Origin: Cellulomonas sp. JZ18
Lineage (GTDB): Bacteria > Actinomycetota > Actinomycetes > Actinomycetales > Cellulomonadaceae
Reading direction: 5' to 3'
DNA length: 64,000 nt
Assembly: GCF_009720485.1 (NCBI RefSeq)
Contig: NZ_CP045245.1
Location: 248,001 to 312,000, forward strand
Shown in pieces: positions 9,689 to 19,200 of this stretch. Under the pieces are notes generated by a model that saw nothing but the letters and a program-made list of their open reading frames with translations, did not search any database and was not told the DNA's origin. Numbering within the stretch: the stretch's first letter is position 1; each line of letters opens with the position of its first letter. The translations under genes and the position numbers were made by a program.

Positions 9689-10195
9689 TCATCCCTCGGG
9701 GTCGGTCACGTCCGCGACCGTCGCCCCCAGGACGCGCACGAGGTCGTCGCCGTCGAGCGTGAACCCCACCCCGTGCCCGCCGCCGCCGACGGACACGCGG
9801 TGCCCCCGGACGCGCTCGTCCGCGACGACCGGCCACGGCCGGGTCGTGCCGAACGGCGTGATGGTGCCGCGCTCGTACCCCGTCGCCGCGAGCGCCGCGG
9901 CCGCGTCGGGCATGGACACGCGGTTCACGCCGAGCAGCGCGCGCAGCCGCGGCCACGCGATGGTCCGCCCGCCCGGCACCAGGACGAGCACGTGGTCGTC
10001 CTCGCCGCGGCGCACGACGAGCGTCTTCAGCAGGTCCTGCGGCGCGATCCCGCGGGCGGCGGCCGCCTCGGCGAGCGACGAGACCCGCCCGTGCCGGGTG
10101 CGCTCGTAGGGGATGCCCGCCGCGGCCACGGCCTGCGCCGCACGGCGCTCGCCCTCGGTGCGCAGCTCCTGGTCCGGTACGGCCTGCTCGCTCAC
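9689..10195 (-). CDS. YbaK/EbsC-type aminoacyl-tRNA deacylase
   Basis: Protein of 168 residues with a YbaK/ProX editing domain, which hydrolyses mischarged tRNA such as Cys-tRNA(Pro). Typical segments are LLKTLVVRRGEDDHVLVLVPGG near residue 60, the motif GYERGTITPFG near residue 108, and the final GGGGHGVGFTLDGDDLVRV. Start GTG 10195 is favoured because TACCGT lies exactly six bases upstream, as in other leaderless-looking starts of this window, and no ribosome site exists. Confidence 0.85.
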   Translation of the reverse strand: MSEQAVPDQELRTEGERRAAQAVAAAGIPYERTRHGRVSSLAEAAAARGIAPQDLLKTLVVRRGEDDHVLVLVPGGRTIAWPRLRALLGVNRVSMPDAAAALAATGYERGTITPFGTTRPWPVVADERVRGHRVSVGGGGHGVGFTLDGDDLVRVLGATVADVTDPEG

Positions 10196-10215
10196 GCGTC
10201 CACGGTAACCGCGGG

Positions 10216-10668
10216 TCAGGACCCGAGGACGAGCGCGAGGGCCGCGAGCGGGACGACGACGACGGCGACGGCGCCCGCGACGAGCCAGCGCGCGAGACGA
10301 CGCGCGGGCGGTGCGGCGTCGACGGCGGGGTCGCGCCGGGCGAACGTCGCGACCCAGTCGTGCTCGGGCGTCCAGCGCTGCTCGGGTGCGGGCGACGGCT
10401 GCGGGATCCAGGCCGGCTCGGGCAGCCACGTCGCCTCGGGCAGCCCGCCCCGGTGGGTCGAGGCGGGACGGGGGCCGGGCCCGGGGCGCCCGCCGTCCTC
10501 ACCGGCGTGGCGTCGCGCCGCGCCGCGCGGGGCGTCGGCGGGCCACCACGCCGCGGCGGCCGGGGGCGGGGGCGAGGGGCGCAGGACGTCGTCGGACCAG
10601 GCGGGCCCGTGCGCGTCCCGCGGCTGGTGGGGGCCGTCGTGCGGCGGGGGCCAGGGTGCGTCGAGCAC
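10216..10668 (-). CDS. proline-rich tail-anchored membrane protein, unknown
   Basis: Protein of about 150 residues that I do not recognise. The N-terminal two thirds is rich in Pro, Ala, His and Trp (several PEPxW-like motifs), and the last 25 residues form one membrane helix, so it should be tail-anchored with the low-complexity part in the cytoplasm. GTG 10668 is chosen because GGGAGGG lies five bases upstream. It ends 20 bases before the deacylase start; common transcription is possible. Confidence 0.55.
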   Translation of the reverse strand: MLDAPWPPPHDGPHQPRDAHGPAWSDDVLRPSPPPPAAAAWWPADAPRGAARRHAGEDGGRPGPGPRPASTHRGGLPEATWLPEPAWIPQPSPAPEQRWTPEHDWVATFARRDPAVDAAPPARRLARWLVAGAVAVVVVPLAALALVLGS

Positions 10669-10767
10669 GTGCCCTCCCGTCGTCGGCGTCGGCGATCCGG
10701 ACGAATCGCCCAGGCCCCCAGCATGCCCTGCCGGGCCCGCCGCCGCGCACCCGTCCACCCGATCGAG

Positions 10768-12429
10768 TCACCCGGGCACGAGCACGCCGTCGCGCACCTC
10801 CAGGCGCGACCCGTGCCACGTGCGGCGCAGCCAGCGGTCGTGCGTCGCGACGACCACGGCGCCGGGCGCCGTGCGCAGGGCGTCGGCGAGCTCGTCGGCC
10901 AGGGCGACCGACACGTGGTTCGTCGGCTCGTCGAGCAGCAGCACGTGCGGCGTCCGGGCGACGAGCAGCGCGAGCACGACCCGCCGGCGCTGGCCGACGG
11001 ACAGCTCCCGCAGCGGGCGGTCCACGTCCCGCGGTGCGACGAGGCCGAGCTCGACGAGCGGCGGCGCGTCCGGCCGGTCGGCGGTGACCGCGGCGTACAG
11101 GGCCCGCGGGGTCCGCGCGTCGTCCGTGAGGCCGACGTCCTGCTCCAGCAGCGCGACCTCCACCCCGTCCGCGCGCCGCACGCTCCCGCCGGCCGGGACC
11201 AGGTCGCCCGCGAGCAGGTGCAGCAGCGTCGACTTGCCGGCGCCGTTCGGGCCCGTGACGAGCAGCGACGTGCCCGCGCCCACGTCGAGCGCGGGCACGT
11301 GCACCCGTCCGGGCACGCGGGCGTCGCGCACCTGCAGCACGACCGGCGTGCGGGCCGGGCGCGGGGCGGGCATCGCGAACCGCAGCGGGGCCGGCGGGCG
11401 CCGGACCTGCTCGGCCTCCAGCGTCTCCAGCCGGCGGCGCGCGTCGCGCACGCGGCGGGACACCTGCTGCTCGACGCGCTGCCCCTTCGCGTCGAACGGC
11501 AGCTTCGCCTCGTTGCCCATGGGCCGGTCGTGGCCCACGCGCCGGGCCGTGGTGCGCACCGCGACCCGCAGCGCCCGCAGCTCGTCCTGCTCCTCGCGGT
11601 ACCGCTGCTCCCACCGCTCGCGGGCGACGCGCCGGGCCCGCAGGTAGTCGGTGAACGTCCCGCCGTGCAGGACCGGCCCGGTGAGCCCGGGGTCGAGGTC
11701 GAGCACGCCGGTGCAGACCTCGTCGAGGAAGACCCGGTCGTGGCTCGTGAGCACCACGGCACCGGGCAGCCGGCGCAGCGCGTCGGCCAGGTACTCCGCC
11801 GCGTCGTCGTCGAGGTGGTTCGTCGGCTCGTCCAGCAGGACGGCGGCGGGCTGCCGGACCAGCAGCGCGGCCAGCGCGAGCCGGGACCGCTGCCCGCCGG
11901 ACAGCGTGCCCACCGGGCGCCCGCGGTCCACGCCGCCGAGGCCGAGGCCCGCCAGCGCGAGGTCGGCGCGCCGGTCCGCGTCCCACACCCCCGCGAGCTC
12001 GGCACGGGTGAGCGCGGCGGCGTAGGCCTCGGCGCGGTCGTGGGCGCGGTCCTGGGCACGGTCCTGGGCACGGTCGTCGGCGCGGCCGTCCTGCGGCCCG
12101 TCGGCGGCGAGGTCCGCCGCGGCCCGCTCGAGCGCGTCGGCGACGGCCCGCACCCCGGCGAGCGCGGCGGCGACGACGTCGTCGACGGTCGCGGTGAGGT
12201 CGAGCAGCGGCTCCTGGCCGAGGAAGCCGAGGTCGGGCGGCCGGACGACGCCGCCCGAGTCGGGGTCCTCGAGGCCGGCGAGCAGGCGCAGCAGGGTCGA
12301 CTTGCCGACGCCGTTCTCGCCGACGACGCCGAGCCGGTGCCCGGGGTCGACGTCGAGGCCGACGCCGTCGAGCACGGTGCGGCCGTCGTAGGAGCGGACG
12401 AGGGAGCGTGCGCGCAGCACGGGGGTCAT
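10768..12429 (-). CDS. ABC-F family ATP-binding protein
   Basis: Soluble protein of 553 residues with two ABC ATPase domains and no membrane part, as in the ABC-F translation factors and ribosome-protection proteins. Domain 1 has GENGVGKST, LSGGQRSRLA and LLDEPTNHLD; domain 2 has GPNGAGKST, the signature variant LSVGQRRRV and LLDEPTNH. A basic linker (PMGNEAKLPFDAKGQRVEQQ) joins them. Between the Walker A and signature of domain 1 lies an unusual repeat region (DRAQDRAQDRAHDRAE). Whether it gives antibiotic resistance cannot be decided from sequence. Confidence 0.9.
   Translation of the reverse strand: MTPVLRARSLVRSYDGRTVLDGVGLDVDPGHRLGVVGENGVGKSTLLRLLAGLEDPDSGGVVRPPDLGFLGQEPLLDLTATVDDVVAAALAGVRAVADALERAAADLAADGPQDGRADDRAQDRAQDRAHDRAEAYAAALTRAELAGVWDADRRADLALAGLGLGGVDRGRPVGTLSGGQRSRLALAALLVRQPAAVLLDEPTNHLDDDAAEYLADALRRLPGAVVLTSHDRVFLDEVCTGVLDLDPGLTGPVLHGGTFTDYLRARRVARERWEQRYREEQDELRALRVAVRTTARRVGHDRPMGNEAKLPFDAKGQRVEQQVSRRVRDARRRLETLEAEQVRRPPAPLRFAMPAPRPARTPVVLQVRDARVPGRVHVPALDVGAGTSLLVTGPNGAGKSTLLHLLAGDLVPAGGSVRRADGVEVALLEQDVGLTDDARTPRALYAAVTADRPDAPPLVELGLVAPRDVDRPLRELSVGQRRRVVLALLVARTPHVLLLDEPTNHVSVALADELADALRTAPGAVVVATHDRWLRRTWHGSRLEVRDGVLVPG
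12032..12091. repeat. five 12-bp tandem units inside the ABC-F gene
   Basis: Imperfect 12-bp units of the type GCGCGGTCCTGG repeat five times and encode the DRAQ/DRAH tract in ATPase domain 1. The length is a multiple of three, so copy-number changes would stay in frame. Confidence 0.75.
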
Positions 12430-12619
12430 GCGATCACCACCTGCGGGCGCCCGGAGCGGTCGCTCGACGGGCGCGGGAGTCGGGTCGGGACTCGGGGCAG
12501 GCGTCAGATCAGCACGCGACGACGGTAGGCGCGCCCGCTGTGAGCGGCACACCTTTTTCCGCCTCCGACGGCGGTGGCGGACCGTGGCACGCTGTCGGAC
12601 GTCCGTGGAGGAGGTCCCC

Positions 12620-13858
12620 GTGCTGGTCGGCGTGCTCGTCGGTGTCGGCGCCCTGGTCGTCGCCGTGCTCGGCGTCGTCCTGGTGCGCCGGCTGCTGCGC
12701 GGACGTGTGCTGCGCGTGCTCGCGTCCGTGCTCGTCGTCGTCGCGGTGGCGCTCGTCGGCACCCGGGCCTGGGCCCAGGTGATGCTCGACGACGCGGCGG
12801 CGGCGCGGGCGATCGCGTGGCGGGAGGCGGACACGGGCGACGTGCACCGGTTCGCGTCCCACCCCGTCGCCGCGGGGGACGACCGCCTCGTCCTGCGGGA
12901 CGCGCCCCTGCCGCCCGGCGCGCTGGACGGCGTGCGCGCCCGGGACGGCCGCACGCTGGACGCCCTGCTCGCGGACACCGGGACCGCGGCCTTCGTCGTG
13001 CTGCGCGGCTCGGACGTCCTGGTCGAGGAGTACGGCCCGGGGTCGGCCGCCACCACCCTGCAGACGTCGTTCTCCGTCGCCAAGTCGGTGCTCGCGACGG
13101 TGCTCGGCATCGCGGTCGACCGCGGCGACGTCGGGAGCCTCGACGACCCGGTGACCGCGTACGTGCCGGAGCTCGCCGACCGCGACCCGCGGTTCGCGGA
13201 CGTGACCCTGCGCCACCTCGTGACCATGTCCTCCGGCCTGGCGTACGAGGAGCAGGGGCTGCCGTGGAGCGACGACAGCGTCACGTACTACTCCCCGGAC
13301 CTGCGGGCGACCGCGCTGTCCGCCCGCGTCGCGCAGGAGCCGGGGCGGACGTTCCTCTACAACAACTACAACCCGCTGCTGGTCGGCCTGGTGCTCGAGC
13401 GCGCGACGGGCCGTCCGCTCGCGGAGTACACCTCCGAGGTCCTGTGGCAGCCGCTCGGTGCGGGCGCCGACGCCTCCTGGAGCGTCGACAGCGTGCGCCA
13501 CGGCTTCGCCAAGATGGAGAGCGGGTTCAACGCGACCGCGCTCGACTACGCCCGGCTGGGGTACCTGATGGCGCACGAGGGCGCGGTGGACGGGCGGCAG
13601 GTCGTGTCCTCCACGTGGGTCGCGCAGGCGACGGCCGCGGACACGACCACCGACCCGGCCGCCCGCTACCAGTACTTCTGGTGGGTCGACACCGAGCGCG
13701 ACGGCCGGTTCTACGGGCACGGCAACCACGGGCAGTTCGTGTACGTGGACCCCGTGACGGACGTGGTGGTGGTGCGCCTCGGGGCGCGGTACGGCGTCGA
13801 GCCCGACGCGTGGGTGGGGGTGCTGCGGGAGGTGGCGGACGCGGTCGCGGCGTCCTGA
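12620..13858 (+). CDS. membrane-anchored serine hydrolase (class C beta-lactamase fold)
   Basis: Protein of 412 residues with two N-terminal hydrophobic segments (about residues 2-25 and 33-52) and a penicillin-binding-protein-like hydrolase domain outside the membrane. The catalytic SxxK motif is SVAK (Ser152, Lys155), the Tyr motif is YNN in LYNNYNP, and HGNHG near the C terminus takes the KTG/HGG position. These enzymes are amidases, esterases or transpeptidase relatives, and the substrate cannot be inferred. GTG 12620 has GGAGGAGG five bases upstream. It is divergent from the ABC-F gene. Confidence 0.85.
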   Translation: MLVGVLVGVGALVVAVLGVVLVRRLLRGRVLRVLASVLVVVAVALVGTRAWAQVMLDDAAAARAIAWREADTGDVHRFASHPVAAGDDRLVLRDAPLPPGALDGVRARDGRTLDALLADTGTAAFVVLRGSDVLVEEYGPGSAATTLQTSFSVAKSVLATVLGIAVDRGDVGSLDDPVTAYVPELADRDPRFADVTLRHLVTMSSGLAYEEQGLPWSDDSVTYYSPDLRATALSARVAQEPGRTFLYNNYNPLLVGLVLERATGRPLAEYTSEVLWQPLGAGADASWSVDSVRHGFAKMESGFNATALDYARLGYLMAHEGAVDGRQVVSSTWVAQATAADTTTDPAARYQYFWWVDTERDGRFYGHGNHGQFVYVDPVTDVVVVRLGARYGVEPDAWVGVLREVADAVAAS

Positions 13859-13869
13859 CGCGCCCGCCG

Positions 13870-14061
13870 TCAGTCGTCGCGGCCCGCCGAGACCAGGCCG
13901 AGCAGCCCGACCACGACCGCCGCGCCCCCGCCCAGCACGGCCGCGACGAGCACGACGAGGAGCGCGCCGGACGCGCCCTGCGCCAGCCGCTGGCCCGCGA
14001 GGCCGAGGGTCAGCACGCCGGCGCCGAGGAGGGCGAGGTGCAGCCGGTGCCGGTCGTCCAC
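13870..14061 (-). CDS. small two-helix membrane protein, paralogue A
   Basis: Protein of 63 residues with two membrane helices joined by a short loop with the motif QRLAQGASGA. It is clearly related to the protein at 14938-15147 (QRLADGVSGA), and both flank the DUF1361 gene. Function unknown. Start GTG 14061 has GAGGGGGA upstream, and the hexamer TAGCGT lies further upstream as a likely -10. Confidence 0.65.
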   Translation of the reverse strand: MDDRHRLHLALLGAGVLTLGLAGQRLAQGASGALLVVLVAAVLGGGAAVVVGLLGLVSAGRDD

Positions 14062-14213
14062 GCGTCCCCCTCGCTCGCCGGCGCAGGTGCGCCCGCCCGC
14101 GACGCTAGGGCATCGGGCCGGCCGCGGCCGCGTCCGACGCGCGCCCGCTCGCGGGACGGCCACCCGCACCGCGAGGATGGCCGGGACCCGACCTCCGGCG
14201 GAGGGACGCGCAC

Positions 14214-14933
14214 GTGCTCACGAGCCTGATCCTCGGTGTCCTGCTCATGAACGTGCTCGCCGTGGGGCTCGTGCTCGGGCGCGCACCGCTGTTCGGGACC
14301 CGGCTGTACCGGCCGATGCTGCTCAACCTCGTGCTGGCCGTCGCCCCGCTCGTCGTCCTGGTGCTGGCGGCCCTGCTGGTGCTGCCGATGCTCGCGCTCG
14401 GCGTCCCGCGGTGGATCCCGGTCGTGCTCACGGTCGTGCTCGCCCTCGTGTGGCTGCTGCTCCTGCCCAACGCGGGCTACCTCGTGACCGAGCTCAACCT
14501 CAACCACCGCCGGCCGGGGGAGCGCGTCCCCGAGTGGTACGACGTGCTGCTGGTCCTCACCCTCGCCATGGCGGGCGTGCTCACCACCGTGCTCAACGTG
14601 CTGTCGATCGAGCTGATCTACACGCTCCTGCGGTTCGGCGACCGCGCGGCGCCCCTGGCCGGCGCCGAGGCGCGGACGCTGGTCGTCGTGCTCATGCTGC
14701 TCGTCGCGCTCGGCATCTGGCTCGGGCGGTCCGTGCGGCTGAACAGCTGGGACGTCCTGCACCCGGGGTCGCTCGTGCACAAGGTGACCGGCGCGCTGCG
14801 GGCACCGGGCGGGGCGCGCGACGCCGTCGGGTTCACGCTGGTCGGCGGCGCGTTCTTCGTGGTCATGTACGTCACCGTCGCCGGGCCGGTGGTACAGGCG
14901 CTCGTCGAGCTGGAGCGACTGCGGGGGCGGTGA
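14214..14933 (+). CDS. DUF1361 integral membrane protein
   Basis: Membrane protein of 239 residues with about seven hydrophobic segments and the DUF1361 hallmark LLLPNAGYLVTELNLN near residue 85. Role unknown in all family members I know. Start GTG 14214 follows GGAGGGA with a seven-base gap. It is bracketed by two oppositely oriented paralogous small membrane proteins. Confidence 0.85.
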   Translation: MLTSLILGVLLMNVLAVGLVLGRAPLFGTRLYRPMLLNLVLAVAPLVVLVLAALLVLPMLALGVPRWIPVVLTVVLALVWLLLLPNAGYLVTELNLNHRRPGERVPEWYDVLLVLTLAMAGVLTTVLNVLSIELIYTLLRFGDRAAPLAGAEARTLVVVLMLLVALGIWLGRSVRLNSWDVLHPGSLVHKVTGALRAPGGARDAVGFTLVGGAFFVVMYVTVAGPVVQALVELERLRGR

Positions 14934-14937
14934 CGGG

Positions 14938-15147
14938 TCAGCGGCGGGACCTGCCGCGCACACCCTGACGGAGGCCGAGGAGGCCGCCGGTCGTCGCCGA
15001 CACACCTGCGACGACCGTCGCGACGACGAAGACGACGGTCGCGCCCGACACCCCGTCGGCCAGTCGCTGCGCGGCGACGGCGAGCGCCAGCATGCCGAGG
15101 CCGACGAGTGCCAGGCCGGTCCGCCGGGCGTCGCGAGCGTCCTTCAC
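14938..15147 (-). CDS. small two-helix membrane protein, paralogue B
   Basis: Protein of 69 residues with two membrane helices and the loop motif QRLADGVSGA, paralogous to the 63-residue protein at 13870-14061. Start GTG 15147 is behind GGGGGGA; TAGCGT about 45 bases upstream may be the -10 box, the same hexamer as before paralogue A. Converges on the DUF1361 gene with a four-base gap. Confidence 0.65.
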   Translation of the reverse strand: MKDARDARRTGLALVGLGMLALAVAAQRLADGVSGATVVFVVATVVAGVSATTGGLLGLRQGVRGRSRR

Positions 15148-15301
15148 GGGTCCCCCCACGTGTCCGTCGGCCACCTGTCCGGCAGCCGTCCCGAGGGACG
15201 CTAGGGGGCCCGTCGGGAGGGGGCAAGACGCTGGGGGCGACGGGCACGCTCGGGCGCCCGCCGTGCGGGAACCGCGCACCGGTGCAGCGCTGCCTGGTGC
15301 C

Positions 15302-15673
15302 TCAGCGCGGCCCGCGCACCACCGAGACCCGCGCGATGTAGTCGCTCAGCGCGTCGCGGCTGCGCGTGAGCGTCGCGATGCGCGCGTCGAGCGACGCGCG
15401 CTCGTGCTCGAGGCCGGCGAGCAGCTCGGGGGTCGCCTCGTCCGGGTGGATGTCCGGCCCGCCGTCGAGGCACGGGAGCATGCGCTCGATGACGCGTGTC
15501 GGGATGCCGCTGTCGAGCAGGCCCCGGATCTGCCGCACGCGCACGACGGTGTCCTCGTCGTAGTCGCGGTACCCGTTCGGCTCGCGCCGGGACGCGATGA
15601 GCCCGAGCCGCTCGTAGTGCCGCAGCGACCGCGCCGACACCCCCGTCGCCGCGGCGACCTCCCCGATCCGCAC
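15302..15673 (-). CDS. MerR-family transcriptional regulator
   Basis: Regulator of 123 residues. The N-terminal MerR winged helix is intact (MRIGEVAAATGVSARSLRHYERLGLI), followed by the dimerisation coiled coil (about residues 75-110). No metal-binding cysteine cluster is seen; the only cysteine is in MLPCLDGG, so a redox or small-molecule signal is more likely than a heavy metal. It is divergent from the RidA gene, and a perfect palindrome lies in the 111-base gap. Start GTG 15673 has GGGAGGGT upstream. Confidence 0.9.
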   Translation of the reverse strand: MRIGEVAAATGVSARSLRHYERLGLIASRREPNGYRDYDEDTVVRVRQIRGLLDSGIPTRVIERMLPCLDGGPDIHPDEATPELLAGLEHERASLDARIATLTRSRDALSDYIARVSVVRGPR

Positions 15674-15699
15674 CCGACCCTCCCGTTCGCCGCCTTGAC

Positions 15700-15717
15700 G
15701 TTGACACCAGTGTCAAC
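15700..15717. promoter_or_regulatory. perfect palindromic operator between merR and ridA genes
   Basis: GTTGACACCAGTGTCAAC, two 8-base arms with a two-base centre. It contains TTGACA-like -35 elements on both strands, as expected for a MerR-type operator placed in a divergent promoter. The most likely ligand protein is the adjacent MerR regulator. Confidence 0.7.
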
Positions 15718-15784
15718 CCTGCACGGTGGTGGTCCGGCCCGCGGACCCCCCGCGACGCCGTCACGACGCACCGAGGAGGCGCAC

Positions 15785-16192
15785 GTGCCCGTGTCCCTGC
15801 TGAACCCCGACGCTCTCGTCACCGTCGACCTGTACCGCCAGGTGTCCGTCGCCACCGGCGCGCGCACCGTCTCCGTCGCCGGCCAGCTCGCCTGGGACGC
15901 CGACGGGCGGATCGTCGGCGAGGGCGACCTCGCGGCCCAGGTCGAGCAGTGCTACCTCAACGTCGCCGCCGCGCTCGCGTCGGTCGGTGCGACCTTCGCC
16001 GACGTCGCACGCCTGCGCGTCTACGCCGTCGACCTGACGCCGGAGGTGATGCCGCTCTTCGCCGAGGGGGTCGCGCGGGCGTCGGCCCGGCTCGGCCAGC
16101 CGGTCCTCGCGCCGCTGACCGGGATCGGTGTGGCCGCGCTCGCGGAGCCGGTGGCGCTCGTCGAGGTGGAGGCGACCGCGGTGCTCGACTGA
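15785..16192 (+). CDS. RidA/YjgF-family enamine deaminase-like protein
   Basis: Protein of 135 residues of the RidA (Rid) family, which hydrolyses reactive enamine/imine intermediates. The usual core is visible: TVSVAGQLAWDADG, VEQCYLNVAAALASVGA, VARLRVYAVDL and a C-terminal VEVEATAV. The typical catalytic Arg of true RidA (in the RxxxVYL-type strand) is present as LRVYAVD. GTG 15785 is chosen with GAGGAGG upstream; a second GTG six bases later is possible. Likely controlled by the divergent MerR regulator. Confidence 0.85.
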   Translation: MPVSLLNPDALVTVDLYRQVSVATGARTVSVAGQLAWDADGRIVGEGDLAAQVEQCYLNVAAALASVGATFADVARLRVYAVDLTPEVMPLFAEGVARASARLGQPVLAPLTGIGVAALAEPVALVEVEATAVLD

Positions 16193-16282
16193 GCCGGGGC
16201 GGCACCGCGCGGGCGCCCGCCGACGGCCGGCGGCGGCAATGACCGCGCGGTGCACGCGCCGCGCCTGGGAGGATGGGACGTC

Positions 16283-19200
16283 GTGAGCACGACGGACCCC
16301 ACCCCCGCCACGGACGAGCGCGCCCCGCGCCGGCCGCGGGGCCGTCGCGGCCGCGGTCGGGGCGAGGGCGGGCGGCCGGACGGCGAGCGCCGCGAGGAGC
16401 GCCGGGCGCGCGACGAGCAGCGGCTCGCGCAGGCCGCCGAGCGGCGTGCCGCGGTGCAGGTGCCGGCCGTCGTCTACCCCGAGCAGCTGCCGGTCTCGGC
16501 GCGCCGGGACGAGATCGCCGCCGCGATCCGCGACCACCAGGTCGTCGTCGTCGCGGGCGAGACGGGCTCGGGCAAGACGACGCAGCTGCCGAAGATCATG
16601 CTCGAGCTGGGCCGGGGCCGGGCCGGGCAGATCGGCCACACGCAGCCGCGCCGGATCGCGGCGCGCTCGGTCGCGGACCGCATCGCCGACGAGCTCGGCG
16701 TGCCCCTCGGCGGCGTCGTCGGGTACCAGGTGCGGTTCACCGACGAGTCGTCCGACGAGACGCTCGTCAAGGTGATGACGGACGGCATCCTGCTCGCGCA
16801 GATCCAGCGCGACCCGATGCTGCGCCGCTACGACACGCTCATCATCGACGAGGCGCACGAGCGCAGCCTCAACATCGACTTCATCCTCGGGTACCTCACG
16901 CGGCTGCTGCCGCAGCGGCCCGACCTCAAGGTGGTCATCACCTCCGCGACGATCGACAGCGCGCGGTTCGCGCGGCACTTCGCGGGCCCGCCCACCGACG
17001 AGCACCCCGACGGCGTGCCGGCCCCCGTGGTGGAGGTCAGCGGGCGCACGTACCCCGTCGAGATCCGGTACCGGCCCCTGACGGGCGAGGGCACCGAGGA
17101 CCGCGACATGGTCACGGGCATCGTCGACGCCGTCGACGAGCTCATGGCCGAGGGCCCGGGCGACGTGCTGGTGTTCCTGTCCGGCGAGCGGGAGATCCGC
17201 GACGCCGAGGACGCGCTGCGCGGCGCGCTCGGCAACCGCGTGACCGACCCGCGGCACCCGCAGGCCGTCGAGCTGCTGCCGCTGTACGCGCGCCTGTCCG
17301 CGGCCGAGCAGCGCCGCGTGTTCGAGCGGCACGACACCCGGCGCGTCGTGCTCGCGACGAACGTCGCGGAGACGTCGCTGACCGTCCCCGGCATCACCTA
17401 CGTCGTCGACCCCGGCACCGCGCGCATCTCGCGGTACTCGAAGGCGACGAAGGTCCAGCGGCTGCCGATCGAGCCGATCTCGCAGGCGTCGGCCAACCAG
17501 CGCTCCGGGCGCTCGGGACGCCTCTCGCCGGGCATCGCCATCCGCCTGTACTCGGAGGAGGACTTCGCGTCCCGGCCGGAGTACACCGAGCCGGAGATCC
17601 TGCGCACGTCGCTGGCGTCCGTGATCCTGCAGATGATCTCGGTCGGGGTCGTGAGCAGCCCCGACGAGGTCGTCGACTTCCCGTTCGTCGACCCGCCGGA
17701 CGTGCGGGCCGTGCGCGACGGCGTCGCGCTGCTGACCGAGCTGCACGCGCTCGACGTCCGCGAGGGACGCACCCGCCTGACCGAGACCGGGCGCGCGCTC
17801 GCCCAGATCCCCGTGGACCCGCGCCTCGCGCGGATGGTCGTCGAGGCCGGGCGGCGCGGGGTCGCGCGCGAGGTCGTCGTCATCGCCGCCGCGCTGTCCA
17901 TCCAGGACCCGCGCGAGCGTCCCGCGGAGCAGCGCGAGACGGCCGACCAGCTGCACCGCCGGTTCGCCGACCCGAACAGCGACCTGCTCAGCTACCTGAA
18001 CCTGTGGACGTACCTGCGCGAGCAGCAGCGGGTCCTCTCGGGGTCGGCGTTCCGCCGCATGTGCAAGGCCGAGCACCTGCACTACCTGCGGGTGCGCGAG
18101 TGGCAGGACGTCGTCACCCAGCTGCGCGACCTCACCAAGCCGCTCGGCATCGAGGCGAAGGGCGCGCCGACGCCGGTGTCGGACGAGGTCGTCGCCGCGC
18201 GCGCGGCGGCGGAGACGGCCGGACGGGACGGCGGGCGGGGGCGGCGCGGCCCCGCCGGTGCGCCGGTGCAGGACGTCACGCCGCCGTCGGACGAGCCGGC
18301 GACGCCCGGCGGCACCGCCGACGAGACGCGGACGCGCTGGGCGTGGGACGGCGACGCGATCCACCAGGCCGTGCTGTCGGGGCTGCTCTCGCAGGTCGGC
18401 ATGCAGCTCGTCACCGAGGTGCAGGCGACCGGCAAGGACGCGAAGGGCAAGGGCCGGGCCGCGTCGGACCGCCGCGCCCGCAACGAGTACCTGGGTGCCC
18501 GCGGCGCCCGGTTCGCGATCTTCCCCGGCTCCGCCCTCGCGAGGCGGCCGCCGTCGTGGGTGATGGCCGCCGAGCTCGTCGAGACCTCACGCCTGTGGGC
18601 GCGCGACGCGGCGCGCATCAAGCCCGAGTGGGCGGAGGAGCTCGGCGCGCACCTGGTGAAGCGCACGTACTCCGACCCCGCGTGGTCGACCCGCCAGGGC
18701 GCGGCGATGGTCAACGAGAAGGTGCTGCTCTACGGCGTGCCGATCGTGTCCCAGCGGCGCGTCCTGCTCGGCACGGTCGACCCGGCGGGGGCGCGCGAGC
18801 TGTTCCTGCGGCACGCGCTCGTGCAGGGGGAGTGGACGACGCACCACGCGTTCTTCCACGAGAACCGGCGCCTGCTCGCCGAGGTCGGCGACCTCGAGGC
18901 GCGCACGCGCAGCCGCCTCGTCGTCGACGACGACGTGCTGTTCGACTTCTACGACGAGCGCGTCCCCGACGACGTCGTCTCCGCCCGGCACTTCGACCGG
19001 TGGTGGAAGGACGCGCGCCGCCGCGACCCCGACCTGCTGACGTTCACGCGCGAGCTGCTCGTCGGGTCCGACACGGCCGTCGACGAGTCGCAGTTCCCGT
19101 CCCGCTGGCCGCAGGGCGAGCTGTCGTTCCCGCTGACGTACCAGTTCCAGCCGGGCACCGAGGCCGACGGCGTGACCGTGCACATCCCGCTGCCGCAGCT

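Noticed and set aside
12430..13284. Extension of the ABC-F protein upstream to 13284
   Set aside because: That part is antisense to the clearly real serine hydrolase gene; the ATG at 12429 begins the typical ABC-F N terminus.
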